This document shows positions 1 to 5,923 of a DNA stretch of 5,923 nucleotides, one piece after another. The notes beneath the pieces were generated by a model. That model saw nothing but the letters and a program-made list of their open reading frames with translations. It did not search any database and had not been told where the DNA came from. The stretch's first letter is position 1. Each line of letters opens with the position of its first letter. This stretch comes from an uncultured Alphaproteobacteria bacterium (lineage in GTDB: Bacteria; Pseudomonadota; Alphaproteobacteria; Reyranellales; Reyranellaceae), in NCBI GenBank assembly GCA_903929895.1, contig CAIYWM010000227.1, positions 1 to 5,923 on the forward strand, given 5' to 3'. The position numbers and the translations under genes were made by a program.

Positions 1-923
1 AGCGTCTGGGCGATCGGATTGGCCAGGCCCTTGCCCGCGATGTCGGGCGCGCTGCCGTGGATCGGCTCGTACAGCGCCTTGCGGCGGCCGGTGGCGTCGG
101 GCGCGCCGAGCGAGGCCGACGGCAGCAGGCCGAGCGAACCCGTCAGCATCGAGGCTTCGTCCGACAGGATGTCGCCGAACAGGTTGTCGGTGACGATGAC
201 GTCGAATTCCTTCGGCGCGCGCAGCAGCTGCATGGCGAGCGCGTCGGCATACATGTGGCTCAGCTGGACGTCGGAGTACTTCTCCTTGTGCAAAGCGGTC
301 GCTTCCTCGCGCCACAGGACGCCAGTGTGCATGACGTTGGCCTTTTCCGAGGAGAGGACCTTGTTCTTGCGCTTGCGGGCCAGCTCGAAGGCGACGGCGC
401 AGACACGGCGGATCTCCGGAGCGGTGTAGCGCTGCGTGTCGAAGGCCTCGACCTCGCCGGCGGCGTTGATGTGGCGGCCGCGCGGCTCGCCGAAGTAAAC
501 GCCGCTGGTCAGCTCGCGGATGATCATGATGTCGAGACCCTTGACGATCTCGGGCTTGAGCGACGAGGCGTCGACCAGCGCGTCGAACACCTTGGCCGGG
601 CGCAGGTTGGCGAAGAGGTCCATCTCCTTGCGCAGGCGCAGCAGGCCGCGCTCGGGCTTCTTGCTGAAGTCGGCGGTATCCCACTTCGGGCCGCCAACCG
701 AGCCGAACAGCACGGCATCGGCCTCGAGGGCGTTTTTCATGGCGTCGTCGCTCAGCGGCACGCCGTGCTTGTCGAGGGCAGCGCCGCCCACGAGGTCTTC
801 CTTGATGTCGAAGCCGATCGCGCGCTTCTTGCCCATCCAGGCAATGATCTTGCGGACTTCGTTCATCACCTCGGGGCCGATGCCGTCGCCGGGCAGCACG
901 AGCAGATTGCGATTGGACGCCAT
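1..923 (-). CDS. leuB: 3-isopropylmalate dehydrogenase (LeuB), 3' end cut off by window edge
   Basis: LeuB oxidises and decarboxylates 3-isopropylmalate with NAD+, giving 2-oxoisocaproate in cytoplasmic leucine synthesis. The minus-strand frame is open from the ATG at 923-921 to the window edge, giving 307 complete codons; about 50-60 C-terminal residues are missing against the usual 355-370. The N-terminus [14 protein letters not shown] (6-19) is the family signature. Expected active-site residues are visible: Arg98 and Arg108 in the [16 protein letters not shown] stretch, Arg136 and Tyr143 in [16 protein letters not shown], Lys194 in EKANVMHTG, Asp227 in YADALAMQL, and Asp251/Asp255 in [13 protein letters not shown]. 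The NAD-binding segment [18 protein letters not shown] (286-303) is intact. A GGAAG ribosome binding site lies 11 bases upstream, a slightly long spacing. It follows leuD across a 145-base gap that holds a large palindrome. Identity is very secure. Confidence 0.97.
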   Translation of the reverse strand, partial: MASNRNLLVLPGDGIGPEVMNEVRKIIAWMGKKRAIGFDIKEDLVGGAALDKHGVPLSDDAMKNALEADAVLFGSVGGPKWDTADFSKKPERGLLRLRKEMDLFANLRPAKVFDALVDASSLKPEIVKGLDIMIIRELTSGVYFGEPRGRHINAAGEVEAFDTQRYTAPEIRRVCAVAFELARKRKNKVLSSEKANVMHTGVLWREEATALHKEKYSDVQLSHMYADALAMQLLRAPKEFDVIVTDNLFGDILSDEASMLTGSLGLLPSASLGAPDATGRRKALYEPIHGSAPDIAGKGLANPIAQT

Positions 924-971
924 GATGGTCTGGTCTTCCGTTGATTGTATGGCTTGCAGTTCAGAAACCCG

Positions 972-1044
972 GTGTCATCCCGAGCGAAGCGAGGGACCCT
1001 TATTCAGACCGTGGAAAGGTCCCTCGCTTGGCTCGGGATGACAC
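972..1044. repeat. REP-like inverted repeat between leuD and leuB
   Basis: Two 27-base arms (972-998 and 1018-1044) are reverse complements with a single mismatch (986 against 1030) and enclose a 19-base loop. Each arm carries the core TCATCCCGAGC followed by AAGCGAGGGACC. This resembles the dispersed 'GTCATCCCGAGCGAAGCGAGGGA' type of intergenic palindrome that I recall from many bacterial genomes; that likeness is from memory and the copy number here cannot be seen. As RNA it would fold into a very stable hairpin on either strand. No run of T follows it on the minus strand, so it is not a standard terminator. It could change the ratio of leuD to leuB by stabilising the upstream message or by weak termination. 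Confidence 0.85.
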
Positions 1045-1068
1045 TGTGCGGGTGTTTTCAGTTTGAAG

Positions 1069-1683
1069 TCAGGCGGCGCTGTGCAGCCATGGCTGCGACT
1101 CGCTCTGGCGACGCTCGAAGTCGTCGATGTCCGACTTCTTCTCCATGGTGAGGCCGATATCGTCGAGGCCTTCCATCAGGCACTTCTTGCGGAAGGGATC
1201 GATGTCGAAATGGACGGTGCCGCCGTCCGGACCCTTGATCTCCTGCTTCTCGAGATCGACCTCGATGATGGCGTTGGAGCCGCGGCTCGCATCGTCCATC
1301 AGCTTGTCGACGATCTCCTTCGGCACCTTGATCGGCAGGATGCCGTTCTTGAAGCAGTTGTTGTAGAAGATGTCCGCGAAGTCCTCGGAGATGATGCAGC
1401 GGATGCCGAAGTCGAGCAGCGCCCAGGGCGCGTGCTCGCGGCTCGAGCCGCAGCCGAAGTTGGGACCCGCCACGATGATCTTGGCGTTCTGGTAGGCCGG
1501 CTGGTCGAGGACGAAGTCCTTCTTCTGGCCGTCCGCCGTCCAGCGCATCTCGTAGAACAGGCCTTCCTTGAGACCCGTGCGCTTGATGGTCTTCAGGAAC
1601 TGCTTCGGAATGATCATGTCGGTGTCGACATTGACCATGGGCAGCGGCGCAGCGACGCCGCTCAGCGTCGTGAATTTTTCCAT
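1069..1683 (-). CDS. leuD: 3-isopropylmalate dehydratase small subunit (LeuD)
   Basis: LeuD is the small (swivel-domain) subunit of isopropylmalate isomerase. With LeuC it converts 2-isopropylmalate to 3-isopropylmalate through a dehydrated intermediate in leucine synthesis. The 204-residue length is normal for the family. The N-terminus [15 protein letters not shown] leads into [14 protein letters not shown] (18-31), and the substrate-loop signature [17 protein letters not shown] is at 73-89. [20 protein letters not shown] (99-118) is also typical. The ATG at 1683 has a strong GGGAGG site (1693-1688) 4 bases upstream. It is the second gene after leuC, separated from it by an RDD-family gene, and leuB follows 145 bases on. 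The DNA just before the start contains a hairpin whose arm overlaps the ribosome binding site. Identity is very secure. Confidence 0.98.
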   Translation of the reverse strand: MEKFTTLSGVAAPLPMVNVDTDMIIPKQFLKTIKRTGLKEGLFYEMRWTADGQKKDFVLDQPAYQNAKIIVAGPNFGCGSSREHAPWALLDFGIRCIISEDFADIFYNNCFKNGILPIKVPKEIVDKLMDDASRGSNAIIEVDLEKQEIKGPDGGTVHFDIDPFRKKCLMEGLDDIGLTMEKKSDIDDFERRQSESQPWLHSAA

Positions 1684-1687
1684 GAGA

Positions 1688-1693
1688 CCTCCC
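1688..1693 (-). promoter_or_regulatory. leuD ribosome binding site (GGGAGG)
   Basis: GGGAGG on the minus strand ends 4 bases before the leuD ATG at 1683, a near-ideal Shine-Dalgarno match that fixes the start. Its first three bases (1693-1691) are also the end of the 3' arm of the adjacent hairpin. Confidence 0.85.
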
Positions 1694-1723
1694 GGAAAGG
1701 CCGGAATAAACGGGCTTTCCGGG
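1691..1723 (-). promoter_or_regulatory. Hairpin overlapping the leuD ribosome binding site
   Basis: Arms at 1691-1702 and 1712-1723 pair over 12 bases with one mismatch (1700 against 1714), around a 9-base loop. The outer nine pairs (CCCGGAAAG with CTTTCCGGG) are perfect. In the leuD transcript the 3' arm ends in the GGG that begins the ribosome binding site, so folding would partly hide that site. No T run follows, so a terminator for the upstream RDD gene is less likely. A second small stem (1725-1729 with 1735-1739) lies beside it, just after the RDD stop codon. The pairing is seen directly; a regulatory role is inference. Confidence 0.55.
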
Positions 1724-1744
1724 CCGCGGTCAAGCCGCGCGATT

Positions 1745-2239
1745 CTAGCGGGTCTTGATGACCAGGGTGCTGGCGATCATGTCGTGCAGGCCGCGCTTGC
1801 GGTCGGTGAAGGCGATCATGATGTAGCCGATGCAGAAGATTATGGCCGAGAGGATCTTGGCGAAGTACCGCCCTGTGGCATTCATGAAGCTCAGGCGCTT
1901 GCCGTCGTTGGTCACGACCCGCAGCCCCATCGCCATCTTGCCGACCGTGGCGCCCCGCTCGGAGCTCTCCATCAGGGCGAAATAAAGCCAAGCAACGGCC
2001 AGGGAGAGAAGGTTCGCCGTCGGATCGATCTGGCTCATGTCTTCCATGTCCATGTACCGGACGCCGAAGATCGACGTCACGACGCCCAGCACGACACTGA
2101 TCAGGATGGCGTCGATGATGTAGGCCACCAGGCGGATCCAGAAGCCGCCATAGGCGACCTGGGCCGCGCCCACCGGCTGGGCATCCCAGACGGGCGGCGG
2201 AGGCGGGGCGGCGGGGCCTGAATTGGGGACGCTGGCCAT
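1745..2239 (-). CDS. RDD-family integral membrane protein
   Basis: This gene encodes a 164-residue inner-membrane protein of the RDD family, whose molecular function is mostly unknown; some distant members have been linked to ion transport. A proline-rich N-terminus with five prolines in a row (12-16) precedes the family core. [15 protein letters not shown] (32-46) carries the Arg36 and Asp43 signature and opens the first membrane segment (about 38-60). The second segment is about 76-92 and the third about 127-144. The family motif [13 protein letters not shown] (97-109) and the C-terminal [11 protein letters not shown] (146-156) are present. No cleavable signal peptide is evident. A TTG 27 bases upstream (2266) could extend the frame, but the ATG at 2239 has a good GGGAG site 6 bases before it. 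It lies between leuC and leuD, 61 bases before leuD. No leucine role can be read from the sequence. Confidence 0.9.
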   Translation of the reverse strand: MASVPNSGPAAPPPPPVWDAQPVGAAQVAYGGFWIRLVAYIIDAILISVVLGVVTSIFGVRYMDMEDMSQIDPTANLLSLAVAWLYFALMESSERGATVGKMAMGLRVVTNDGKRLSFMNATGRYFAKILSAIIFCIGYIMIAFTDRKRGLHDMIASTLVIKTR

Positions 2240-2243
2240 GTAT

Positions 2244-2250
2244 CTCTCCC
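2244..2250 (-). promoter_or_regulatory. Ribosome binding site deciding the RDD gene start
   Basis: GGGAGAG on the minus strand lies just upstream of the ATG at 2239 and would sit inside the coding sequence if the TTG at 2266 were used. It supports the shorter, 164-residue protein. Confidence 0.75.
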
Positions 2251-2268
2251 ACGATCGTTGGTGCAAGC

Positions 2269-2294
2269 GAACGCTACATTGGCCATGAGCGTTC
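2269..2294. repeat. Small dyad upstream of the RDD gene
   Basis: GAACGCT (2269-2275) and AGCGTTC (2288-2294) form a perfect 7-base inverted repeat with a 12-base spacer. It falls in the 124-base gap between leuC and the RDD gene, 30 bases upstream of the RDD start. It might be an operator half-site pair or a minor RNA stem, or it might be chance. I found no convincing -35/-10 pair around it. Confidence 0.35.
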
Positions 2295-2310
2295 CTGCCC
2301 GCAATTGGAA

Positions 2311-2338
2311 ACGGGCGGTGCCTTGCGGCACCGCCCGT
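2311..2338 (-). terminator. Strong hairpin after leuC, probable terminator or attenuator
   Basis: Arms 2311-2322 and 2327-2338 are perfect 12-base complements (ACGGGCGGTGCC with GGCACCGCCCGT) around a 4-base loop. In the minus-strand transcript the loop reads GCAA, a GNRA tetraloop that makes RNA stems unusually stable. It begins about 25 bases after the leuC stop codon. Only a short run of T follows (three bases, then CC), so termination may be incomplete. It would separate the rplS-leuC transcript from the RDD-leuD-leuB genes at least in part. The stem is also symmetric enough to act on plus-strand transcripts, although no plus-strand gene is present. Confidence 0.7.
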
Positions 2339-2363
2339 CTTTCGTCCGTCACGGAGACGGCGA

Positions 2364-3809
2364 TTACTGGAAGTCGCGAACGTCCGCGAGCGTGCCGCGG
2401 ATGGCGGCGGCGGCGGCCATGGCCGGGCTCACCAGATGGGTGCGCCCGCCACGGCCCTGACGGCCCTCGAAGTTGCGGTTGGAGGTCGAGGCGCAGCGCT
2501 GGCCGGGCTCGATGCGATCGGCGTTCATCGCCAGGCACATCGAGCAGCCCTGCAGGCGCCATTCGAAGCCGGCCTCGAGGAAGATCTTGTCGAGACCTTC
2601 CTTCTCGGCCTGGGCCTTCACCAGTCCAGAGCCCGGCACGACCATGGCCGACACGGTCGAGGCGACCTTGCGGCCGCGCGCGATCTCGGCGGCGGCGCGC
2701 AGGTCCTCGATACGGCCGTTGGTGCAGGAGCCGATGAACACGCGATCGATCGGCACGTCGACGAGGCGCGTGCCCGGCGTCAGGCCCATGTAGGCGAGCG
2801 AACGGGTCCAGGCCTCGCGGCGGTTCTCGTCCGGTGCGTTGGCCGGGTCGGGAACGACGTCGGTGATCGGCAGCGCGTCCTGCGGGCTCGTTCCCCAGGT
2901 CACCATCGGCGGAATGTCCGCGGCGTTGAGGTCGAGCTGCACGTCGAAGTGCGCCCCCTTGTCCGACGGCAGGCGGCGCCACTGGCTGAGCGCCAGGTCC
3001 CACGCCCCGCCCTTCGGCGAGAACGGACGACCCTGGAGATACTGGAAGGTCGTCTCGTCCGGCGCGATCAGGCCGGCGCGGGCGCCAGCCTCGATCGACA
3101 TGTTGCAGACCGTCATGCGGCCTTCCATCGTCAGCTCGCGGATGGCGCGGCCGGCATATTCGATCACGTAGCCGGTGCCGCCGGCGGTGCCGAGCTTGCC
3201 GATGATCGCCAGGATGACGTCCTTGGCCGTCACGCCGAGCGGCAGGCTGCCCTCGACCGACACGCGCATGTTCTTGGCCGGCTTCTGGATCAGCGTCTGC
3301 GTGGCGAGCACATGCTCGACCTCGGAGGTGCCGATGCCGAAGGCCAGCGCGCCGAACGCGCCGTGCGTCGAGGTGTGGCTGTCGCCGCACACGATCGTCA
3401 TGCCGGGCAGGGTCAGGCCCTGCTCGGGGCCGATGACGTGCACGATGCCGCGGCGCGGATCGTTCAGGTCGAAGTACGGCACATGGAAGTCGGCGACGTT
3501 CTTCTCCAGCGTCTCGACCTGGACGCGCGACTCCTCGTCTTCGATGCCCTGGCTGAAGTCCGTCGTCGGCGTGTTGTGGTCGGCGACCGCAATGGTGGCG
3601 TCGGGGCGGCGCACCGGTCGTCCCGCCATGCGCAGGCCCTCGAAGGCCTGCGGGCTGGTCACCTCGTGGACGAGATGACGGTCGATGTAGATGACACAGG
3701 TCCCGTCGTCCTGGCGATGGACGACGTGGCTGTCCCAGATCTTCTCGAACAGGGTCCGCGGAGGCGGCGGCGGCGCCGGCGGAGTGGCCGACTTCTTGCG
3801 GAACGCCAT
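2364..3809 (-). CDS. leuC: 3-isopropylmalate dehydratase large subunit (LeuC)
   Basis: LeuC is the [4Fe-4S]-bearing catalytic subunit of isopropylmalate isomerase, of the aconitase superfamily, and works with LeuD in leucine synthesis. The 481-residue length is slightly above the usual 465-475. The extra length is an N-terminal tail rich in Lys and Pro (residues 1-17, with five prolines at 13-17) before the usual start [12 protein letters not shown]. Motifs include VADHNTPT (75-82), [20 protein letters not shown] (141-160) and the cluster ligands Cys362 (FIGSCTNGR), Cys422 and Cys425 (GCSMCLAMN). [12 protein letters not shown] (441-452) is the aconitase-type C-terminal signature. The ATG at 3809 lies 7 bases after the rplS stop codon, with only a weak AGG upstream, which suggests translational coupling to rplS. 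No alternative start is available between the tail and the conserved domain. A strong hairpin follows the stop codon. Confidence 0.98.
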   Translation of the reverse strand: MAFRKKSATPPAPPPPPRTLFEKIWDSHVVHRQDDGTCVIYIDRHLVHEVTSPQAFEGLRMAGRPVRRPDATIAVADHNTPTTDFSQGIEDEESRVQVETLEKNVADFHVPYFDLNDPRRGIVHVIGPEQGLTLPGMTIVCGDSHTSTHGAFGALAFGIGTSEVEHVLATQTLIQKPAKNMRVSVEGSLPLGVTAKDVILAIIGKLGTAGGTGYVIEYAGRAIRELTMEGRMTVCNMSIEAGARAGLIAPDETTFQYLQGRPFSPKGGAWDLALSQWRRLPSDKGAHFDVQLDLNAADIPPMVTWGTSPQDALPITDVVPDPANAPDENRREAWTRSLAYMGLTPGTRLVDVPIDRVFIGSCTNGRIEDLRAAAEIARGRKVASTVSAMVVPGSGLVKAQAEKEGLDKIFLEAGFEWRLQGCSMCLAMNADRIEPGQRCASTSNRNFEGRQGRGGRTHLVSPAMAAAAAIRGTLADVRDFQ

Positions 3810-3816
3810 GGTGCGC

Positions 3817-4302
3817 CTACTTCTTCCCGCCGCCCTTGGCGTTGCGGACGCTCTTCTCTTCCTTCGGCTTTTCCTTCTTGAGCTTCTCGCGGCGCGGACG
3901 CTTGAGAGCCTCCTCGGCCTGCACGGCGAGCAGCGCGCGCTGGGCCTCGGTGTCCTCGGCGATACGGCTCGCCTTGCCGCGCAGTTCGCGCAGGTAGTAG
4001 AGCTTGGCGCGGCGCACGACGCCCTTACGGACGACCTCGATTTCCCAGATGCTGGGGCTGTAGAGCGGGAACACGCGCTCCACGCCTTCGCCGAAGCTGA
4101 TCTTGCGCACCGTGAACGAGGAGTTCACGCCGGCGTTCTTGCGGCCGATGCACAGGCCTTCGTAAACCTGAAGGCGCTCGCGGTTACCTTCCTGCACCTT
4201 GACGTGCACCTTGAGCGTGTCGCCCGATTCGAAATACGGAACGGGCCGCTCTTCCTGCACCTTGTCGATCGTCGTCTGGCCGATCGCGTCGAGAATGTTC
4301 AT
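3817..4302 (-). CDS. rplS: 50S ribosomal protein L19
   Basis: L19 is a large-subunit protein at the interface with the 30S subunit. The conserved core is clear: [18 protein letters not shown] (19-36), an [18 protein letters not shown] stretch, [21 protein letters not shown], and [25 protein letters not shown]. With the ATG at 4302 it has 161 residues. The frame extends to an ATG at 4329, but MNILDAIG at 4302 matches the usual L19 N-terminus, and AAGGA (4315-4311) is 8 bases before it. E. coli L19 is about 115 residues; here a tail of about 45 residues follows the core, ending in a Lys/Glu-rich segment. Longer L19 tails are, as I recall, common in alphaproteobacteria. trmD ends 16 bases upstream and leuC starts 7 bases downstream. 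Confidence 0.97.
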   Translation of the reverse strand: MNILDAIGQTTIDKVQEERPVPYFESGDTLKVHVKVQEGNRERLQVYEGLCIGRKNAGVNSSFTVRKISFGEGVERVFPLYSPSIWEIEVVRKGVVRRAKLYYLRELRGKASRIAEDTEAQRALLAVQAEEALKRPRREKLKKEKPKEEKSVRNAKGGGKK

Positions 4303-4310
4303 CTCATCCA

Positions 4311-4315
4311 TCCTT
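4311..4315 (-). promoter_or_regulatory. Ribosome binding site deciding the rplS start
   Basis: AAGGA on the minus strand is 8 bases upstream of the ATG at 4302 and would lie within the coding sequence of the longer alternative starting at 4329. It favours the shorter L19, whose first residues match the family. Confidence 0.7.
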
Positions 4316-4318
4316 TCG

Positions 4319-5038
4319 TCACTTCTCATCGTTTCCCGCCGCGGTCCGGCTGCGGGCCCAAAGATCGGGCCGCCGCCTCCGCGTGATCTCTTCCCGCTGC
4401 TTCATCCGCCACTCGGCGACCTTGCCGTGATGACCCGAGAGCAGAACCTCCGGCACGCGCCGTTCGATTCCATCGGGTCCTGCCCAGGTCGCGGGCCGGG
4501 TGTAGTGCGGGTACTCCAACAATCCGTCCTCGAAACTCTCCTCGTGCGCCGAATCCGCCGCGCCCATCACCCCGGGCAGCAGCCGAACACAGCAATCCAT
4601 CATCGCCATGGCCGCGATCTCGCCGCCCGAAAGCACGAAATCACCGACCGATATCTCCTCCAGCGCCTGGGCCTCGATGACCCTCTCGTCGACGCCCTCG
4701 AACCGCCCGCACACCAGCAACACGCCCGGCCCCGCCGCCAGCTCCCGCCCGCGCGCCTGACTGAACGGCGCGCCCCGCGGCGAGAGCAGGACCTTCGGCA
4801 CTCCCGGTACGGCGACCGCCTCGATCGCCGCCGACAGCACGTCGGGCTTCATCACCATGCCGGCGCCGCCCCCGAAGGGAGCGTCGTCCACCGTGCGATG
4901 CCGGTCTCCGGCGAACCGCCGGATGTCGACGGCCTCCAGCGACCACACGCCTTCCTTCAGCGCCCGGCCGGCCAGGCTCTCGCCCAGCGGGCCCGGAAAC
5001 ATCTCCGGGAACAGCGTCAGCGCGGTCGCGCGCCACAC
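4319..5038 (-). CDS. trmD: tRNA (guanine-N1)-methyltransferase (TrmD)
   Basis: TrmD transfers a methyl group from S-adenosylmethionine to N1 of G37, next to the anticodon, and so prevents +1 frameshifting. It is a homodimeric SPOUT enzyme with a trefoil knot. With the GTG start at 5038 it has 239 residues, within the family range. The N-terminus [13 protein letters not shown] is typical, followed by [21 protein letters not shown] (45-65). The knot region includes [10 protein letters not shown] (85-94), [14 protein letters not shown] (107-120) and the [10 protein letters not shown] loop (131-140). Arg152 corresponds to E. coli Arg154. The position of E. coli Asp169 is Glu167 here ([11 protein letters not shown]). 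[10 protein letters not shown] and [13 protein letters not shown] are intact. The GTG lies 1 base after the rimM stop codon with a strong GGAGG site; an ATG at 5068 inside rimM gives a non-conserved Arg-rich start and is disfavoured. Confidence 0.96.
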   Translation of the reverse strand: MWRATALTLFPEMFPGPLGESLAGRALKEGVWSLEAVDIRRFAGDRHRTVDDAPFGGGAGMVMKPDVLSAAIEAVAVPGVPKVLLSPRGAPFSQARGRELAAGPGVLLVCGRFEGVDERVIEAQALEEISVGDFVLSGGEIAAMAMMDCCVRLLPGVMGAADSAHEESFEDGLLEYPHYTRPATWAGPDGIERRVPEVLLSGHHGKVAEWRMKQREEITRRRRPDLWARSRTAAGNDEK

Positions 5039-5039
5039 G

Positions 5040-5579
5040 TTAGTCCTCCGCCTCCTTCGCCGGCCCACCCGTCAGCAAACCTGCCGGCGGATCGACCGTA
5101 ACCTTGCCGCCCTCGACGTCGACCTCGGGCACCGCCGCATCGGTGAAGGGCAGCATCACCGAATGCCTCGATGCGCTGCCTCCCGACACTTCCATCGTCC
5201 GGCCGGCGCCGAAATCGTGGAAGGCCATGACCTTCCCCCAATCCCGGCCCTCCCGGTCGAACGCGGCGAGCCCGATCAGGTCCGCCTCGTACCATTCCCG
5301 CTCGGCCGTCTCCGGCAGGCGCTCGCGCTCCACATAGAGCCGCAAACCGCGTACTGCCTCGGCCGCCGTGCGATCGGCTACGCCCTCGATCCGGGCCAGG
5401 ACCGCGCCCTTTACGGAGCTCAGTGCCTCGACCCGGTACTCCTTCGTTCCCTTCTCGTCCGACAGCGCGCCGTAGGAGGCGATCGCCATCGGGTCCTCGG
5501 TGAAGCTCCGGATGCGCACCAGGCCGCGGACCCCATGCGGCGCCGCAACGACGCCCAGCAGGACGCGACCCTTGCTCAT
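5040..5579 (-). CDS. rimM: 16S rRNA processing / 30S maturation factor RimM
   Basis: RimM binds ribosomal protein S19 and helps assemble the 30S head and process 16S rRNA. The protein has the two expected parts. The N-terminal beta-barrel opens with [29 protein letters not shown] sequence (4-28). The C-terminal PRC-barrel opens with [10 protein letters not shown] (95-104), the counterpart of the family's aromatic pair motif, followed by [12 protein letters not shown] (115-126) and the closing [15 protein letters not shown] and VDPPAGLL segments. With the ATG at 5579 it has 179 residues, a normal length. A GTG at 5591 would add four residues (MAAS), but MSKGRVLLG matches relatives better; neither start has a strong ribosome binding site. 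It follows rpsP by 16 bases and is 1 base from trmD, so it is clearly in the same operon. Confidence 0.96.
   Translation of the reverse strand: MSKGRVLLGVVAAPHGVRGLVRIRSFTEDPMAIASYGALSDEKGTKEYRVEALSSVKGAVLARIEGVADRTAAEAVRGLRLYVERERLPETAEREWYEADLIGLAAFDREGRDWGKVMAFHDFGAGRTMEVSGGSASRHSVMLPFTDAAVPEVDVEGGKVTVDPPAGLLTGGPAKEAED
5045..5049 (-). promoter_or_regulatory. Ribosome binding site for the GTG start of trmD
   Basis: GGAGG on the minus strand, within the last codons of rimM, lies 6 bases before the GTG at 5038. This ideal spacing decides for the GTG start over the upstream ATG and implies trmD translation is coupled to the end of rimM translation. Confidence 0.8.
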
Positions 5580-5595
5580 CGAAGCAGCCACCCGA

Positions 5596-5923
5596 TCAGG
5601 TGGCCGCGGCTTCCTCGGCGGCCGGCGCGGCGGCCGCGGCGGCGGCAGCCTCGGCCTTCATGCGCTCCTGCGCCTTGGCGCGCGGCAGGGGCTTCTTGGT
5701 CTGGTCGCGGCGCTCGCGCGGCTTCATCAGCTCGGCCTGCGACAGGAACTTCGCGACGCGATCGGACGGCTGCGCGCCGACCTTCAGCCAGTGCGCGATG
5801 CGCTCCTTGTCGAGCGTCAGGCGCTGGGCATGATCGCGCGGCAGAAGCGGATTGTAGGTGCCGAGCTTCTCGATGAAGCGGCCATCGCGCGGGCTGCGCG
5901 AATCGGCCACGACGATGTGGAAG
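5596..5923 (-). CDS. rpsP: 30S ribosomal protein S16, 5' end beyond window edge
   Basis: S16 is a small-subunit protein that binds 16S rRNA early in 30S assembly. The first 15-20 residues lie beyond the window. The visible frame has 108 residues and reads [20 protein letters not shown] and then GTYNPLLP, the conserved S16 core. A GTG codon at 5910 is the second Val of the IVVADSR core and is not the real start. [20 protein letters not shown] follows, the usual loop where relatives have a similar 'W...GAQPTD' sequence. After the core, a tail of about 40 residues begins with a basic [11 protein letters not shown] segment and ends in a long alanine-rich run with a few Glu residues. Ala-rich S16 tails occur in several alphaproteobacteria as I recall. 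rimM follows 16 bases downstream. Confidence 0.96.
   Translation of the reverse strand, partial: FHIVVADSRSPRDGRFIEKLGTYNPLLPRDHAQRLTLDKERIAHWLKVGAQPSDRVAKFLSQAELMKPRERRDQTKKPLPRAKAQERMKAEAAAAAAAAPAAEEAAAT

Noticed and set aside
57..944. Plus-strand open frame of 295 codons opposite leuB
   Set aside because: It is antisense to a clearly conserved leuB and its protein has low-complexity, Val/Ala/Arg/His-rich composition with no recognisable domain. Long antisense frames are expected in GC-rich coding DNA.
944..949. TACAAT on the minus strand as a -10 box for a leuB promoter
   Set aside because: No -35-like sequence is found 16-18 bases upstream, and transcription would begin almost at the leuB ribosome binding site, leaving no normal leader.
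972..1044. The leuD-leuB palindrome as a standard intrinsic terminator
   Set aside because: No T run follows the stem on the minus strand, the arms are longer than usual, and leuB lies directly downstream in the same pathway. It fits a REP-like repeat better.
972..1044. CRISPR repeats
   Set aside because: There are only two copies and they are inverted, not direct, with no regular spacers and no cas genes.
2101..3390. Minus-strand open frame of 429 codons overlapping leuC and the RDD gene
   Set aside because: It is out of frame with both genes, which have strong family matches, and it is Arg/Gly/Pro-rich as frameshifted GC-rich sequence usually is.
2436..3881. Plus-strand open frame of 481 codons opposite leuC and the end of rplS
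   Set aside because: It is a mirror of leuC codon bias in an antisense frame. The translation has no family signature and is His/Arg/Gly/Val-rich throughout, and it runs across the end of two real genes.
5040..5068. ATG at 5068 as the trmD start
   Set aside because: It would overlap rimM by 29 bases and add a non-conserved Arg-rich leader that encodes the ribosome binding site of the better GTG start at 5038.

Overview
The window is a GC-rich chromosomal stretch with every recognisable gene on the minus strand. Read in the direction of transcription (high to low coordinates), the order is rpsP (5' end cut by the window edge), rimM, trmD, rplS, leuC, a small RDD-family membrane protein gene, leuD and leuB (3' end cut by the window edge). 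The high GC content, the protein style (for example the L19 and S16 proteins with added C-terminal tails) and the junction of a ribosomal protein/tRNA modification operon with leuCDB all suggest an alphaproteobacterium. That placement is inferred from gene order and memory of related proteins, not from a database search.

Region by region: positions 5923-4302 hold the classic rpsP-rimM-trmD cluster, which supplies ribosomal protein S16, the 30S maturation factor RimM and the tRNA m1G37 methyltransferase TrmD. Ribosomal protein L19 (rplS) follows at 4302-3817. Gaps between these genes are 1 to 16 bases. leuC begins only 7 bases after rplS, so the large subunit of isopropylmalate isomerase can be made from the translation-gene transcript. 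A strong 12-bp hairpin with a GNRA-type tetraloop lies just after leuC (2311-2338) and probably ends or attenuates transcription there. The RDD membrane protein gene (2239-1745), leuD (1683-1069; small subunit of the isomerase) and leuB (923 to the edge; 3-isopropylmalate dehydrogenase) follow. Two further inverted repeats sit in the gaps: one beside the leuD ribosome binding site, and one large REP-like element between leuD and leuB.

Functionally, LeuC and LeuD form the isomerase that converts 2-isopropylmalate to 3-isopropylmalate, and LeuB oxidises the product. Three successive proteins of leucine synthesis are therefore encoded here, interrupted by an RDD protein of unknown role. The remaining genes serve ribosome assembly and decoding accuracy.

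I saw no novel defence, mobile or biosynthetic system. This is a largely ordinary housekeeping region. The points worth a second look are the intergenic palindromes, the RDD gene placed inside the leucine cluster, polyproline runs at the start of two adjacent proteins, and a Glu where the E. coli TrmD catalytic Asp lies. No stretch longer than about 150 bases lacks a gene.
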